Below are positions 36,895-45,484 of a stretch of DNA of 64,000 nt, in pieces (position 1 is the first letter of the stretch; every line of letters starts with the position of its first letter). The translations under genes were made by a program, and so were the position numbers. Under the pieces are notes generated by a model, which saw only the letters and a list, made by a program, of their open reading frames with translations, searched no databases and was not told where the DNA came from. Location of the stretch: assembly GCF_900100735.1 (NCBI RefSeq), contig NZ_FNCJ01000003.1, positions 558,001 to 622,000 of the forward strand. Reading direction: 5' to 3'. Source of the stretch: Paraburkholderia phenazinium. GTDB lineage: Bacteria > Pseudomonadota > Gammaproteobacteria > Burkholderiales > Burkholderiaceae.

Positions 36895-36929
36895 TATGCT
36901 GCGGCGCGCAAGACGCGCGCCGCAGCATA
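36895..36929. repeat. Perfect 15-bp inverted repeat downstream of mfd
   Basis: TATGCTGCGGCGCGC (36895-36909) and its exact complement (36915-36929) are separated by AAGAC. The very stable hairpin lacks a T tract, so it may stabilise the mfd 3' end or act with Rho rather than being a classical terminator. Confidence 0.6.
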
Positions 36930-36995
36930 TCGAACTGCAAGCCGGGGCAGCGTTTTTTGGGTATGATCGAAAGACTTAAAAGTCGGAGTTTCGTC

Positions 36996-38243
36996 ATGTC
37001 TCAGGTTGCTGAATCAGCGCGTTCCGCACACACGCCCGCCTCTCCTGCCGCGTCCTCCACCTCTTCCGCGCCCGTTTCGCTACCCTGGGTCACGCGCCTC
37101 GTATCGATGGATACGGTGAGCCGCAATCCGAATCTCGGCTTGATCGAAATGGTGCGCGACGAACTGCGCGCAGCCGGCATCGAAAGCACGCTGACTCACG
37201 ACGCAAGCGGCAAATGGGCCAACCTGTTCGCGACGATTCCCGCATATGACGGCGAGACCAATGGCGGCATCGTGCTATCCGGCCACACGGATGTCGTGCC
37301 GGTCGACGGGCAGCAGTGGGACAGCGATCCGTTCAAACCGGAAGTGCGCGGCGACAAGCTCTACGGCCGCGGCACCTGCGACATGAAAGGCTTTATCGGC
37401 GCCGCGCTCACGCTGGTGCCGGAAATGCAGCGCACCAGGCTCGCCAAACCGATTCACTTCGCGCTGTCGTTCGACGAGGAAGTGGGCTGCGTCGGCGCCC
37501 CGCTACTGATCGCGGATCTAATGAAACGCGGCGTCAAGCCGGATGGCTGCATCGTCGGCGAGCCGACCAGCATGCGTCCGATCATCGCGCACAAGGGCAT
37601 CAACGCCTATCAGTGCTGCGTGCGCGGCCAGGCGGCGCATTCGTCGCTGACGCCGAAGGGTCTGAACGCGATCGAGTACGCCGCGCGCCTGATCTGCTAT
37701 ATCCGCGATATGGCCGATCAGTTCCGCGAGCAAGGTCCGTTCGACGAACTCTACGACGTGCCGTTCACCACCGCGCAGACCAGCACCATCCAGGGCGGCA
37801 ACGCGATCAATACGGTCCCGGCCGAATGCCGCTTCCAGTTCGAATTCCGCAATCTGCCCACGCTCGACCCGGAGCCGATTTTCGCGCGCATCGATCAGTA
37901 CGCCCGCGAAACGCTGCTGCCGAAAATGTTGCGCGAACATGCGTCCGCCGCCATCGAATTCTCGAAGATTGCCGCAGCACCGGGGCTCGATTCGTCGGAA
38001 CAGGCGGCGATCACGCAACTGGTGCGTGCGCTGACGGCAGATCAGGACAAGCGCAAGGTCGCCTACGGCACCGAGGCGGGACTATTTTCGCTGGCGGGGA
38101 TTCCGAGCATTGTGTGCGGGCCAGGCGATATCCAGCAGGCGCACAAGGCCAACGAATTCGTCGCATTGGAACAACTCCTGGCCTGCGAGCGCTTCCTCGG
38201 CAAGTTCATCCACAGCATGTCGGTGGAGGCCCATTCGCATTGA
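36996..38243 (+). CDS. argE: Acetylornithine deacetylase
   Basis: M20-family metallopeptidase that removes acetate from N2-acetylornithine in arginine synthesis; 415 residues. Zinc ligands and catalytic residues are in VLSGHTDVVPVDG (His, Asp), YGRGTCDMKGFIG (Asp), LSFDEEVGCVGA (general base Glu and metal Glu), and the C-terminal YGTEAGLFS and QAHKANEFV segment. A Ser/Ala/Thr-rich extension of about 25 residues precedes the catalytic domain. The ATG at 36996 has GGAG about 10 bases upstream and fits better than the upstream in-frame codons. No other arginine gene is adjacent. A threonine dehydratase gene follows. Confidence 0.95.
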   Translation: MSQVAESARSAHTPASPAASSTSSAPVSLPWVTRLVSMDTVSRNPNLGLIEMVRDELRAAGIESTLTHDASGKWANLFATIPAYDGETNGGIVLSGHTDVVPVDGQQWDSDPFKPEVRGDKLYGRGTCDMKGFIGAALTLVPEMQRTRLAKPIHFALSFDEEVGCVGAPLLIADLMKRGVKPDGCIVGEPTSMRPIIAHKGINAYQCCVRGQAAHSSLTPKGLNAIEYAARLICYIRDMADQFREQGPFDELYDVPFTTAQTSTIQGGNAINTVPAECRFQFEFRNLPTLDPEPIFARIDQYARETLLPKMLREHASAAIEFSKIAAAPGLDSSEQAAITQLVRALTADQDKRKVAYGTEAGLFSLAGIPSIVCGPGDIQQAHKANEFVALEQLLACERFLGKFIHSMSVEAHSH

Positions 38244-38349
38244 GACGCGCCGCGCGGTAGCGAAGATTGCGCGGCGAATTTGAACGGCGGCACTTGAACT
38301 GACGCACGCTGCCAGACTCAAAACAGAACGAACGATTACACCCCACGCC

Positions 38350-39372
38350 ATGTCCACCGCCACGCCGCAGCACACCGACCACACCATCGACGGCGAACCG
38401 ATCCCGACGCTCGACGCCATCGCCACGCAGCACTTTGCGTTGACGCCGTGGGTCGCCCGCACCCCGGTGTTCGACAAGCTCGACTTTCCGTCGCTGGAAG
38501 GCACGGTGGTGAACTTCAAGTTCGAACTGTTGCAGGCGGGCGGCAGCTTCAAGACGCGTGGCGCGTTCACCAACTTGCTGGCGCTCGACGAAGCGCAGCG
38601 CAGCGCCGGCGTCACCTGTGTGTCGGGCGGCAATCATGCGGTGGCGGTCGCGTATGCGGCAATGCGTCTTGGCATCGGTGCGAAGGTCGTGGTGTTCCGC
38701 TCGGCCAACCCGGCGCGCATTGCGCTGTGCCGTCAGTACGGCGCGGAAATGGTGCTGGCTGAAAACGGCGCCGAGGCCTTCGAGATCGTCCGGCGCATCG
38801 AGGCCGAGGAAGGCCGCTACTTCGTGCATCCGTTCAACGGCTATCGCACGGTGCTCGGCACCGCCACGCTCGGCTACGAATGGGCCACCCAAACACCGGA
38901 TCTGGACGCCGTAATCGTGCCGATCGGTGGCGGCGGCCTCGCTGCCGGCGTTTCGACCGCATTGCGGCTGGCGAATCCGCGCATCCATGTGTACGGCGTC
39001 GAACCCGACGGCTCCGATGCAATGGGCAAGAGCTTCGCTGCCAATCACACGGTCAAGATGGGGCACATGCACAGTATTGCCGATTCGCTGATGGCGCCAC
39101 ATACGGAGCAGTACAGCTACGAATTGTGTCGGCGCCACATCGACCAGTTGGTGACAGTTAGCGACAACGAATTGCGCTCAGCCATGCTGACGTTGTTCAC
39201 GCAGTTGAAGCTCGCGGTGGAACCCGCCTGCGCAGCCGCCACCGCGGCCCTGCTCGGTCCGTTGCGTGAGGCGCTGCAGGGCAAGCGCGTTGGGGTGCTT
39301 CTGTGCGGCGCCAATATCGATGCGCTCAGCTTTGCTAGCCATATCGAACAGGCACGCTCGCTCGAGTCATAG
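38350..39372 (+). CDS. PLP-dependent threonine/serine dehydratase
   Basis: 340-residue fold-type II PLP enzyme that deaminates threonine or serine to a 2-oxoacid. The PLP lysine is in [16 protein letters not shown] (near residue 69), [15 protein letters not shown] provides the carboxylate-binding loop, and [16 protein letters not shown] is the phosphate-binding Gly loop. It has no C-terminal ACT-like regulatory domain, so it is the short, catabolic-type enzyme rather than biosynthetic IlvA. Could also be a serine racemase-like enzyme. It lies between argE and mscL, with no obvious operon partner. Confidence 0.9.
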   Translation: MSTATPQHTDHTIDGEPIPTLDAIATQHFALTPWVARTPVFDKLDFPSLEGTVVNFKFELLQAGGSFKTRGAFTNLLALDEAQRSAGVTCVSGGNHAVAVAYAAMRLGIGAKVVVFRSANPARIALCRQYGAEMVLAENGAEAFEIVRRIEAEEGRYFVHPFNGYRTVLGTATLGYEWATQTPDLDAVIVPIGGGGLAAGVSTALRLANPRIHVYGVEPDGSDAMGKSFAANHTVKMGHMHSIADSLMAPHTEQYSYELCRRHIDQLVTVSDNELRSAMLTLFTQLKLAVEPACAAATAALLGPLREALQGKRVGVLLCGANIDALSFASHIEQARSLES

Positions 39373-39473
39373 TTTCCGGAGCGATTCCCGAGCGCAGCGC
39401 GCCCTTAAAAGCACTACCCTATCCTCCAGACGTTGGCTATCATGGCGCCATCGACTTCAAGGAGGAATCCCTT

Positions 39474-39926
39474 ATGAGCATGATCAAGGAATTTAAAGAA
39501 TTTGCCCTTAAGGGCAATGTGATGGATCTGGCAGTCGGTGTGATTATCGGCGGCGCCTTTTCCACCATTGTTAATTCAATTGTCAAAGACCTGATCATGC
39601 CGGTCGTCGGCGTTGCTACTGGCGGCCTCGACTTCTCCAATAAGTTCGTCCGCCTGGGCGACATCCCGGCGAGCTTCAAAGGCAGCCCCGAGTCGTACAA
39701 GGATCTGCAGACCGCAGGTGTGGCCGTGTTCGGCTACGGTTCGTTCATCACGGTGCTGATCAACTTCATCATCCTCGCGTTCATCATTTTCCTGATGGTG
39801 AAGTTCATCAACAACCTGCGCAAGCCGGCTGCCGCCGAAGAGCCGGCGCCTGCTCCGACACCGGAAGACGTGCTGCTGCTGCGTGAAATCCGCGACTCGC
39901 TGAAGAACGCGCCGCGCACGCCTTAA
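39474..39926 (+). CDS. mscL: Large-conductance mechanosensitive channel MscL
   Basis: 150-residue inner-membrane channel that opens on membrane tension to release osmolytes. The N-terminal amphipathic helix [15 protein letters not shown] leads into TM1 [22 protein letters not shown] periplasmic loop follows, then TM2 [25 protein letters not shown], and a cytoplasmic helix ending [15 protein letters not shown] that forms the C-terminal bundle. The length is at the upper end of the family. AAGGAGGAAT precedes the ATG, a strong ribosome-binding site. Confidence 0.97.
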   Translation: MSMIKEFKEFALKGNVMDLAVGVIIGGAFSTIVNSIVKDLIMPVVGVATGGLDFSNKFVRLGDIPASFKGSPESYKDLQTAGVAVFGYGSFITVLINFIILAFIIFLMVKFINNLRKPAAAEEPAPAPTPEDVLLLREIRDSLKNAPRTP

Positions 39927-40029
39927 GACGCGTCGGCCTCTTCGCCGTTTCAGCCGTTTCAGCCGCTTCAACTGTCAAATCGCCCGCGCACCCGCGCGGC
40001 GATGCATCGAACCAAAGTACACCAAAGTA

Positions 40030-40069
40030 AAAAAGGCCTGCTGCGAAACGTTTCGCAGCAGGCCTTTTT
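40030..40069. terminator. Bidirectional intrinsic terminator (mscL / hybrid kinase operon)
   Basis: A perfect 20-bp inverted repeat begins AAAAAGGCCTGCTGC and ends with five T. It contains A and U tracts on both sides and separates convergent mscL and the phosphorelay operon. Confidence 0.9.
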
Positions 40070-40106
40070 CATTCACCGGCGACTCGCGCCTCGGCAAAAG
40101 TTCGCA

Positions 40107-42095
40107 CTACGTGGAATCGCCACCGGCGGTTTTCTCGGCCTTGACGGTGGCCGCACTCTCGATCAGCTGTTCAAGCTGCGTGAAGTTCACCGGCTTGGTC
40201 AGGTGCGAGGTGAAGCCTGCGCCGAGACAACGGCGCACGTCCTCATCCGTGCCGAAGCCCGTCAAGGCGACAGCCGGCACGTCCGAATGCTCGCGGAACG
40301 CCTTGATGAAATCGAGGCCCGTGCCATCGGGCAGTCCGACGTCGCTGACGATCAGCTCGAACGTCGCCGACTGCGTGGCCGCCAGCGCATCGGCCACCCG
40401 GCCCACCACCGTCACCTCGTGACCGAGGCCGCGAATCAGTTGCGCCATCACCTCGGCGGTGTCGACATGATCCTCGATCAGCAAAATCGTCAGCATGCCG
40501 GCTGCATGGGCCGCGGCCGGCGCAGGCACAACCGCCTGCTCGACCGGCTTGGCGGCTGTCGGCAAGGTGATCGTAAAGGTCGCACCGCAGTGGGCGCCTG
40601 GGCTCTGCGCGATCACCGTGCCGCCGTGCACGTCGGTGAGGGCCTTGGTAATCGCGAGTCCCAGTCCGAGGCCGCCGAACTGGCGGGTCATGTTCTGGTT
40701 GCCTTGTTCGAAGGCGTTAAAGAGCTTGCCGATCTGGTCGGGCTCGATGCCGATCCCGGTGTCCTCGATCGATATCTGCACCTGCATGCGCTCATCGCGC
40801 GTGCGTACGTAGATATGACCACCGTCCGGCGTGAATTTAGCGGCGTTGCGGATCAGGTTCCAGAGCATCTGCTGCAAGCGCGCGCGGTCGGCCAGCACAT
40901 AGTGATGCTGGGCGGCCTTGTCGATATGCACGTCCTGCTGCTTGACCTGGATCTCGCTACGGAACAGTTCCAGCACGCTATCGATCACCTCGTGCACGTC
41001 CACGGTCTCGAGCGACAGCCGCAGCTTGCCGTTCGCCACCCGGGTGAGATCTAGCAGGTCGTCGATCAGGCGCGCCTCGAGTTCCACGTTGCGGCGGATC
41101 ATCAGCACACATGAGCGCGCCTGTTCCGGCAGCTCAGGAATCAGTTCGAGCACCCGCGCTCCGGCCAGCACCGGCGTGAGCGGCGTGCGCAGTTCATGCG
41201 AGAGCATCGCCAGAAAGCGGTCCTTGGCCCGGTTGGCCTCTTCCGCGGCATGCCGCGCGGCCTGCTCCGAGGCGAGCAGCCGCTCGTGTTCCTCGATCGC
41301 TTCGCGCTGCGGATGGATGTCCGTGCAACTGCCGAACCATTTCGTGACCACGCCGTCGGCATCGTGCATCGCCACGATGCGCGCGTCGAACCAGCGGTAA
41401 GCGCCGTCATGGCGGCGAATCCGCAGTTCGTGCCGGTAGTCGCCTGCGCCACTCCTGACCGCTTTGAGCCAGGTCTGGCGGATTTCCTCGCGATCGTCCG
41501 CGTGCACGGCTTCGAGCCACGCGAGACCATGCGAGCGGCTCTCGTCGAGCCCGGTGTATTCGAACCACTGCTTCGACAGAAAATCGCAGTCGCCGTTGGC
41601 GCCGCAAGTCAGCACCAGATGCGGCAGCGCCTCGGACAAGGTGCGGTAATGCTGCTCGCGGTCGCGCAGCAGCACGGCCTCGTCCGAGGCCCGCTGCAAA
41701 CGCACCTGCGAGAGCACCCGCTCGACCGCTTCGGGCAGATAGTCGAGATAATCGCCGGACTTCGGCACCACGTCCGAGACACCGGCGCGCAATGCCTCGA
41801 TGACGCGCGACTCGTCCGTAAAACCGGTGACAAGGATGGCCGGAATCCGCACGCCCTCGGCGCGCAGGCGGCGGAAAAAATCCAGTCCGGTTTCCGGACC
41901 GTTGAGCTGGTAGTCGAGCACAAGCAGGTCCGGCGCGCCGGAGGCGATGCGCGCGCGGGCACTATCGACATCGGAGCAAAGCGTCACGCGGCAACCGGCC
42001 CGCTGTAGCGACTTGCGAGCGAGACGCAAGATGCCCTCGTCGTCGTCGACGACAAGCACGTAAGCCGCGGGCGGCGTGGATACGTCTTCGGTCAT
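40107..42095 (-). CDS. Hybrid histidine kinase (REC-PAS-HisKA-HATPase-REC)
   Basis: 662-residue soluble hybrid kinase. The N-terminal receiver (about residues 12-130) has VVDDDEG and the Asp in LLVLDYQLNGPETG. The PAS/PAC region (about 165-280) includes CDFLSKQWFEYTGLDESR and DGAYRWFDARIVAM. The H-box is AMLSHELRTPLTPVLAG, the N-box NLIRNAAKFTPDGG, then GLGLGLAITKALTDVHGG. The C-terminal receiver (about 535-655) has LIEDHVDT and the Asp in LIVSDVGLPDGTG. There is no membrane segment, so it acts in the cytosol. ATG 42095 is preferred over an in-frame GTG at 42128. It is the last gene of a three-gene signalling operon. Confidence 0.93.
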   Translation of the reverse strand: MTEDVSTPPAAYVLVVDDDEGILRLARKSLQRAGCRVTLCSDVDSARARIASGAPDLLVLDYQLNGPETGLDFFRRLRAEGVRIPAILVTGFTDESRVIEALRAGVSDVVPKSGDYLDYLPEAVERVLSQVRLQRASDEAVLLRDREQHYRTLSEALPHLVLTCGANGDCDFLSKQWFEYTGLDESRSHGLAWLEAVHADDREEIRQTWLKAVRSGAGDYRHELRIRRHDGAYRWFDARIVAMHDADGVVTKWFGSCTDIHPQREAIEEHERLLASEQAARHAAEEANRAKDRFLAMLSHELRTPLTPVLAGARVLELIPELPEQARSCVLMIRRNVELEARLIDDLLDLTRVANGKLRLSLETVDVHEVIDSVLELFRSEIQVKQQDVHIDKAAQHHYVLADRARLQQMLWNLIRNAAKFTPDGGHIYVRTRDERMQVQISIEDTGIGIEPDQIGKLFNAFEQGNQNMTRQFGGLGLGLAITKALTDVHGGTVIAQSPGAHCGATFTITLPTAAKPVEQAVVPAPAAAHAAGMLTILLIEDHVDTAEVMAQLIRGLGHEVTVVGRVADALAATQSATFELIVSDVGLPDGTGLDFIKAFREHSDVPAVALTGFGTDEDVRRCLGAGFTSHLTKPVNFTQLEQLIESAATVKAEKTAGGDST

Positions 42096-42170
42096 GCTGG
42101 TTCTTTCTTTGGGTAGATCTATTCTCACGGATTTCAGGCTGATACATCCTCAGGCAACATCAGGCCCCCC

Positions 42171-42650
42171 TCACGACGCCGCCAGACGCTGGCCCTGCGG
42201 CAGCTTCACCACCTGCAGGAAGAAGCCGAGCCGGCGCACGGCCTCGATAAACGCGTCATACTCGACGGGCTTCGTGATGTAGACGTTGCAACCGAGCTCA
42301 TAACAGCGTTCGATTTCGCGCGGGTCGTCCGTGGTCGTCAGGACGATCACCGGCACGGCCGCGGTCTGCGGCGCTTCTTTCAGGCGGCGCAGCACCTCGA
42401 AGCCATCCACCCGCGGCATCTTCAGATCGAGTAGCACCACGAAGTTCGCCAGATCCTGGCGCGGCGGATATTTGCTGGCGGCATCCCCGCTCGGCGGATC
42501 GCCGAAGAAATAATCCAGCGCCTGCTGCCGGTCGGAAAACCGCAGGAAGCCGTTCGAGATGCCCGCCCGGCGTAAATTGCGTTCGACGAGCGTGGCATGG
42601 CCGTCGTCGTCTTCGATCAGAATGATGCTGACCGTTTCCCCATTCTTCAT
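42171..42650 (-). CDS. Single-domain response regulator (Rcp1-like receiver)
   Basis: 159-residue stand-alone receiver with no output domain. The acidic pocket IILIEDDDGHATLVERNLRRAG and the phospho-acceptor Asp in VVLLDLKMPRVDGFEVLRRL are present, with Thr in VIVLTTTDD and Lys in NVYITKPVEYDAFI. The inserted loop after the second helix (FFGDPPSGDAASKYPPR) is typical of Rcp1-type regulators that serve phytochrome-like or CHASE-type kinases. It is encoded between the CHASE3-type kinase and the hybrid kinase and probably shuttles phosphate between them (inference). Confidence 0.92.
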   Translation of the reverse strand: MKNGETVSIILIEDDDGHATLVERNLRRAGISNGFLRFSDRQQALDYFFGDPPSGDAASKYPPRQDLANFVVLLDLKMPRVDGFEVLRRLKEAPQTAAVPVIVLTTTDDPREIERCYELGCNVYITKPVEYDAFIEAVRRLGFFLQVVKLPQGQRLAAS

Positions 42651-42797
42651 ACTGCCTCCGTGCCGGCCGTTCGCCAGTGCGTGACCATTTGTTAGTGTTT
42701 CATACTTTGCAGGCTAGCCGCGCAGGCCGTGAGGCACACTGGCCTGGATCAAGCGCCTGGCTACCTCCCCGGTTTTGACCCCGGCTCGCTGGCCCCG

Positions 42798-44408
42798 TCA
42801 CAAGCGCGCCGGCTGCTCCGGCAGCACCACGAAAAACGTCGATCCGGCACCTTCGGCCGACTCCACCCAGACGCGCCCGCCGTGCCGCTCGACCATGCGC
42901 CGCACCAGCGCGAGCCCGATGCCGTCGCCTTTGGCCACTTCACCGTGCAGCCGCTGGAAAGCCCGGAACACCTTGGACATATAAGCCGCCGGGATGCCGA
43001 GCCCGTTGTCGCGCACGTAATAGGTGCGGGTACGCAAGACCGGTGGATGACTCTCGTCCACCGGCTCCGCCTCGCATGCCCCCACCTCGATTCGGCCTAC
43101 CCGGTCCGGATCGAGAAAGTTGAGCGCATTGCCGATCAGGTTACCGAAAATCTGCTCGATCGCGCCCGGGTCGCCCCAGGCGGGCGGCAACTCGCGCACC
43201 GTCACCTGAGCGCCACGTGCCTCGATCGTCCCGGCGAGGCCGTCGACGACCCGCGCCACCACCCGTCCGATACTCACGCGCTGCCACTGATATTCGAGGC
43301 GGCCGGCCCGCGAGATGCGCAGCAACGCCTCGATGATCGCCGCCGCGCGCGTCACAGCGGTCCGCAAAAACTGCAGCGACTCGCGTACGTCGCCATCGAG
43401 CACGTTGGTGAGGCGCTGTCGTTCGGCGTCCGGCAACCGGGCCGCATCGATCGTGGCGCGCAGCTCGTCGCAGGAAACCTGCAACTCCTTCGAGAAGCCC
43501 TGCAGATTGACGAGCGGCGAGCGCAAGTCGTGCGAGACGCTGTAGATAAACATCTCGTTGTCCTGGGTCTCCTGGCGCAATTCCTCATTGACCCCGGCGA
43601 GTTCCTTGGCACGCGCCTCCAGCCGCGCCTTGAGCACCGCCTGATCCTGCTCGGCCGCGCGCAGCCGTGCGCCGGTCTGGTGCAGCACGGTATCGAGCGC
43701 GGCGATTTCATCGTTGCCCGAGAGCGGCGCACTCAGCGGCCGGCCGTGACCGAGACGCTCGGCGTTGCCAGTCAGCACCTCGAGGCGGCGGCCGATACTG
43801 CGCGCAAACACCAGCGCGGTGATGCCCCAGATCAGCATCGAGCCGAGCACCGCGGCGATCAGCGCATATTGCTGGCGAGCCCGGGTTTGCGCGAGCGAGG
43901 CGTTGCGCTCTGCATCGAGCCGCGACTCTTCGTTGACGAACGCATCGAGCTGGTCCCGAAACAGCGCCACCTGGCGCGGCACGGAGCCTGCTTCGAGGGC
44001 GACGAACGGCGCCATGCTGCGCCCCTCATGCAAAGCCTTCGCTATGTCGTCGGCCTGGGCCCGGTACGCATCGACGGTGGCGCGCATCTGCTGCACGCGC
44101 TCGGCCTGCTGTGGCGTGTCGCCCACCAGTTGTTCGAGTTGCGACAGACGGTCCCCAAGATCGACCCATGCCGCATGGCGGTCTAGAAACGTGGGGTCGC
44201 CGACCACCATACCCGTGCGGACCCGCGCGGCCTGGCGCAGCAGCGGATCGATGAGTGAAGACGACTGATACAGGATGTGCTTGCTGTTGGCCACCCACTG
44301 CGCGGCTTGTGCCGCTTGCTGCTGGGTATCGAACACGAGACCGAGCAATGCGAGCTCGACGACGCTCGGCATCGCAATCAGCAGCAGCCCCTTGGTGAAT
44401 AGTTTCAT
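42798..44408 (-). CDS. Membrane sensor histidine kinase with CHASE3-like domain
   Basis: 536-residue inner-membrane kinase. TM1 is at about residues 7-26 (GLLLIAMPSVVELALLGLVF). A helical periplasmic CHASE3-like domain, about 27-180, includes SSLIDPLLRQAARVRTGMVVGD. TM2 is near 186-206 (YALIAAVLGSMLIWGITALVFA), then a HAMP-like and coiled segment. The H-box is YSVSHDLRSPLVNLQGFSKE, followed by NLIGNALNFL, DNGLGIPAAYM and GDGIGLALVRRMVERHGG, all intact. The CHASE3 ligand is not known. The frame extends upstream, but ATG 44408 places TM1 at the N-terminus and lies about 95 bp from a strong promoter. First gene of the phosphorelay operon. Confidence 0.93.
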   Translation of the reverse strand: MKLFTKGLLLIAMPSVVELALLGLVFDTQQQAAQAAQWVANSKHILYQSSSLIDPLLRQAARVRTGMVVGDPTFLDRHAAWVDLGDRLSQLEQLVGDTPQQAERVQQMRATVDAYRAQADDIAKALHEGRSMAPFVALEAGSVPRQVALFRDQLDAFVNEESRLDAERNASLAQTRARQQYALIAAVLGSMLIWGITALVFARSIGRRLEVLTGNAERLGHGRPLSAPLSGNDEIAALDTVLHQTGARLRAAEQDQAVLKARLEARAKELAGVNEELRQETQDNEMFIYSVSHDLRSPLVNLQGFSKELQVSCDELRATIDAARLPDAERQRLTNVLDGDVRESLQFLRTAVTRAAAIIEALLRISRAGRLEYQWQRVSIGRVVARVVDGLAGTIEARGAQVTVRELPPAWGDPGAIEQIFGNLIGNALNFLDPDRVGRIEVGACEAEPVDESHPPVLRTRTYYVRDNGLGIPAAYMSKVFRAFQRLHGEVAKGDGIGLALVRRMVERHGGRVWVESAEGAGSTFFVVLPEQPARL

Positions 44409-44508
44409 GTGCCCTGTAGTCTGTCCGGACGCCGCACGGTCCAGGCGGCGGGCTGCGCGTTGCCCCCACGCGGCACAGTCCGCCGAACCGCCGCAGCGGA
44501 ACCGGGCC

Positions 44509-44537
44509 ATTATCGACGTGAACCCGAGATATTTCAA
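44509..44537 (-). promoter_or_regulatory. Sigma-70 promoter of the phosphorelay operon
   Basis: On the minus strand TTGAAA (44537-44532), exactly 17 bp, and GATAAT (44514-44509) give near-consensus -35 and -10 boxes. The predicted leader is about 95 nt. Confidence 0.7.
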
Positions 44538-44738
44538 TGTGCTGCCCTGGAAGCGCTGCCTAACATAAAAATGTCTTTTTTTAACGGCGAGGGACTCCCC
44601 TACAGGGCGCGTGCGTCTATCATTGAGACAGAGGTATTGGGGATGCGAATGCGCACGGCAGGGCGATTCGGCACGATTCGTGCGGATGGGTGTGAGGCAG
44701 ATTGATCGTCGAATCACCGTGAATCTGGCATTTTCGTA

Positions 44739-44747
44739 TGCTATAAA
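44739..44747 (+). promoter_or_regulatory. Extended -10 promoter of the 44831 gene
   Basis: TGCTATAAA has the TGn extension plus a -10 with one mismatch (TATAAA). The -35 region (TGAATC, 17 bp upstream) is poor, which an extended -10 can tolerate. It lies about 84 bp before the ATG. Confidence 0.4.
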
Positions 44748-44830
44748 AGATCGACGTGCGGCGGCGCGAAGCCGGGAGTGGTCGCATGAGGACGCTGCGT
44801 TTCTTGCAATTCTTTTTCAGGCGAATTTTT

Positions 44831-45286
44831 ATGTCCTTCCCGAAAAAGCGTCGGCGCGCGAAGGTGGACGGCGATGAGTCGTTCCTGGCCGTGCTGCGGC
44901 ACTTCAAACCGTTCGGCCAGCTCGACACCAAGATCGCGCGCGCTCGCGCCCAGGACGAGCCGGTTCTGTATGCCCACGTGCTGCCTGGCCTGGACGTCCT
45001 CCTATGCAGCGTGCGTGGCGCGCAACCGCCCTATCCGGCGCCCGCCGAACTGCGCAGGCGCTGCATCGAATCGATCGCCAATGCCCTCGAACAGCCGCTC
45101 GACGGGCTGGAAAACGGCGGCTACTGGTACGAGGCAGACGGCTTCGGCTTTCTGGTGTTCGCGAGCCGTGCACGCGGCCGGATCCTGCCGGAATTCGGCG
45201 CCACGCGGGCGGCGGTCGGTGGCCCGCGCCGCGGCGTGCGGCGCCAGGATGCCGCAGGAGACGCCACGCCGCGTTCGCTGCGCTAA
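44831..45286 (+). CDS. Conserved-looking basic protein of unknown function
   Basis: I do not recognise this 151-residue protein. It starts MSFPKKRRRAKVDGDESFLAV, so the N-terminus is very basic. A compact alpha/beta-looking middle follows (KPFGQLDTKIARARAQDEPVLYAHVLPGL, then LLCSVRGAQ, then YWYEADGFGFLVFASRA), and an Arg-rich tail with little predicted structure. No signal peptide or membrane segment is seen. The frame extends upstream with MRTLRFLQFFFRRIF, which would give a hydrophobic leader; the ATG at 44831 is chosen but not proven. It is divergent from the phosphorelay operon and convergent with the AsmA-type gene. Confidence 0.6.
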   Translation: MSFPKKRRRAKVDGDESFLAVLRHFKPFGQLDTKIARARAQDEPVLYAHVLPGLDVLLCSVRGAQPPYPAPAELRRRCIESIANALEQPLDGLENGGYWYEADGFGFLVFASRARGRILPEFGATRAAVGGPRRGVRRQDAAGDATPRSLR

Positions 45287-45311
45287 CTGTCTTTCCGCTG
45301 TTTTAACGTAA

Positions 45312-45341
45312 AAGCGCGCTCATGCTTTCATGAGCGCGTTT
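45312..45341. terminator. Convergent-gene hairpin, probable weak bidirectional terminator
   Basis: CGCGCTCATG / CATGAGCGCG with a CTTT loop forms a perfect ten-base-pair stem. The U tracts are short on both sides (TTTG on plus, four U on minus). It serves the 44831 gene and the AsmA-type gene. Confidence 0.55.
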
Positions 45342-45360
45342 GTCGTTTACAGGGTCCATT

Positions 45361-45387
45361 TAGTGGGCCCATTTACCGGGCCCACTA
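45361..45387. repeat. Second hairpin between convergent genes
   Basis: TAGTGGGCCC (45361-45370) and GGGCCCACTA (45378-45387) form a perfect ten-base-pair stem with a seven-base loop. There is no T tract. Together with the hairpin at 45312 it fills the 198-bp convergent gap. Confidence 0.5.
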
Positions 45388-45484
45388 TGCCGCTTCGGGT
45401 TGCGCTGCTTCCGTCAGGCCCAACGTTGCGCGGCCCCTTTCCCCTCCGGGCTGCGCTGTGCCGATTGCCCGCCCCGTGCGTTGC

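Larger units (their letters stand above)
44409..44830. other. Divergent intergenic region between the phosphorelay operon and an unknown gene
   Basis: 422 bp without a supported gene. It carries the kinase-operon promoter (44509-44537, minus) and an extended -10 promoter for the plus-strand gene (near 44739). Short open frames here lack ribosome-binding sites and recognisable sequence. Confidence 0.5.
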
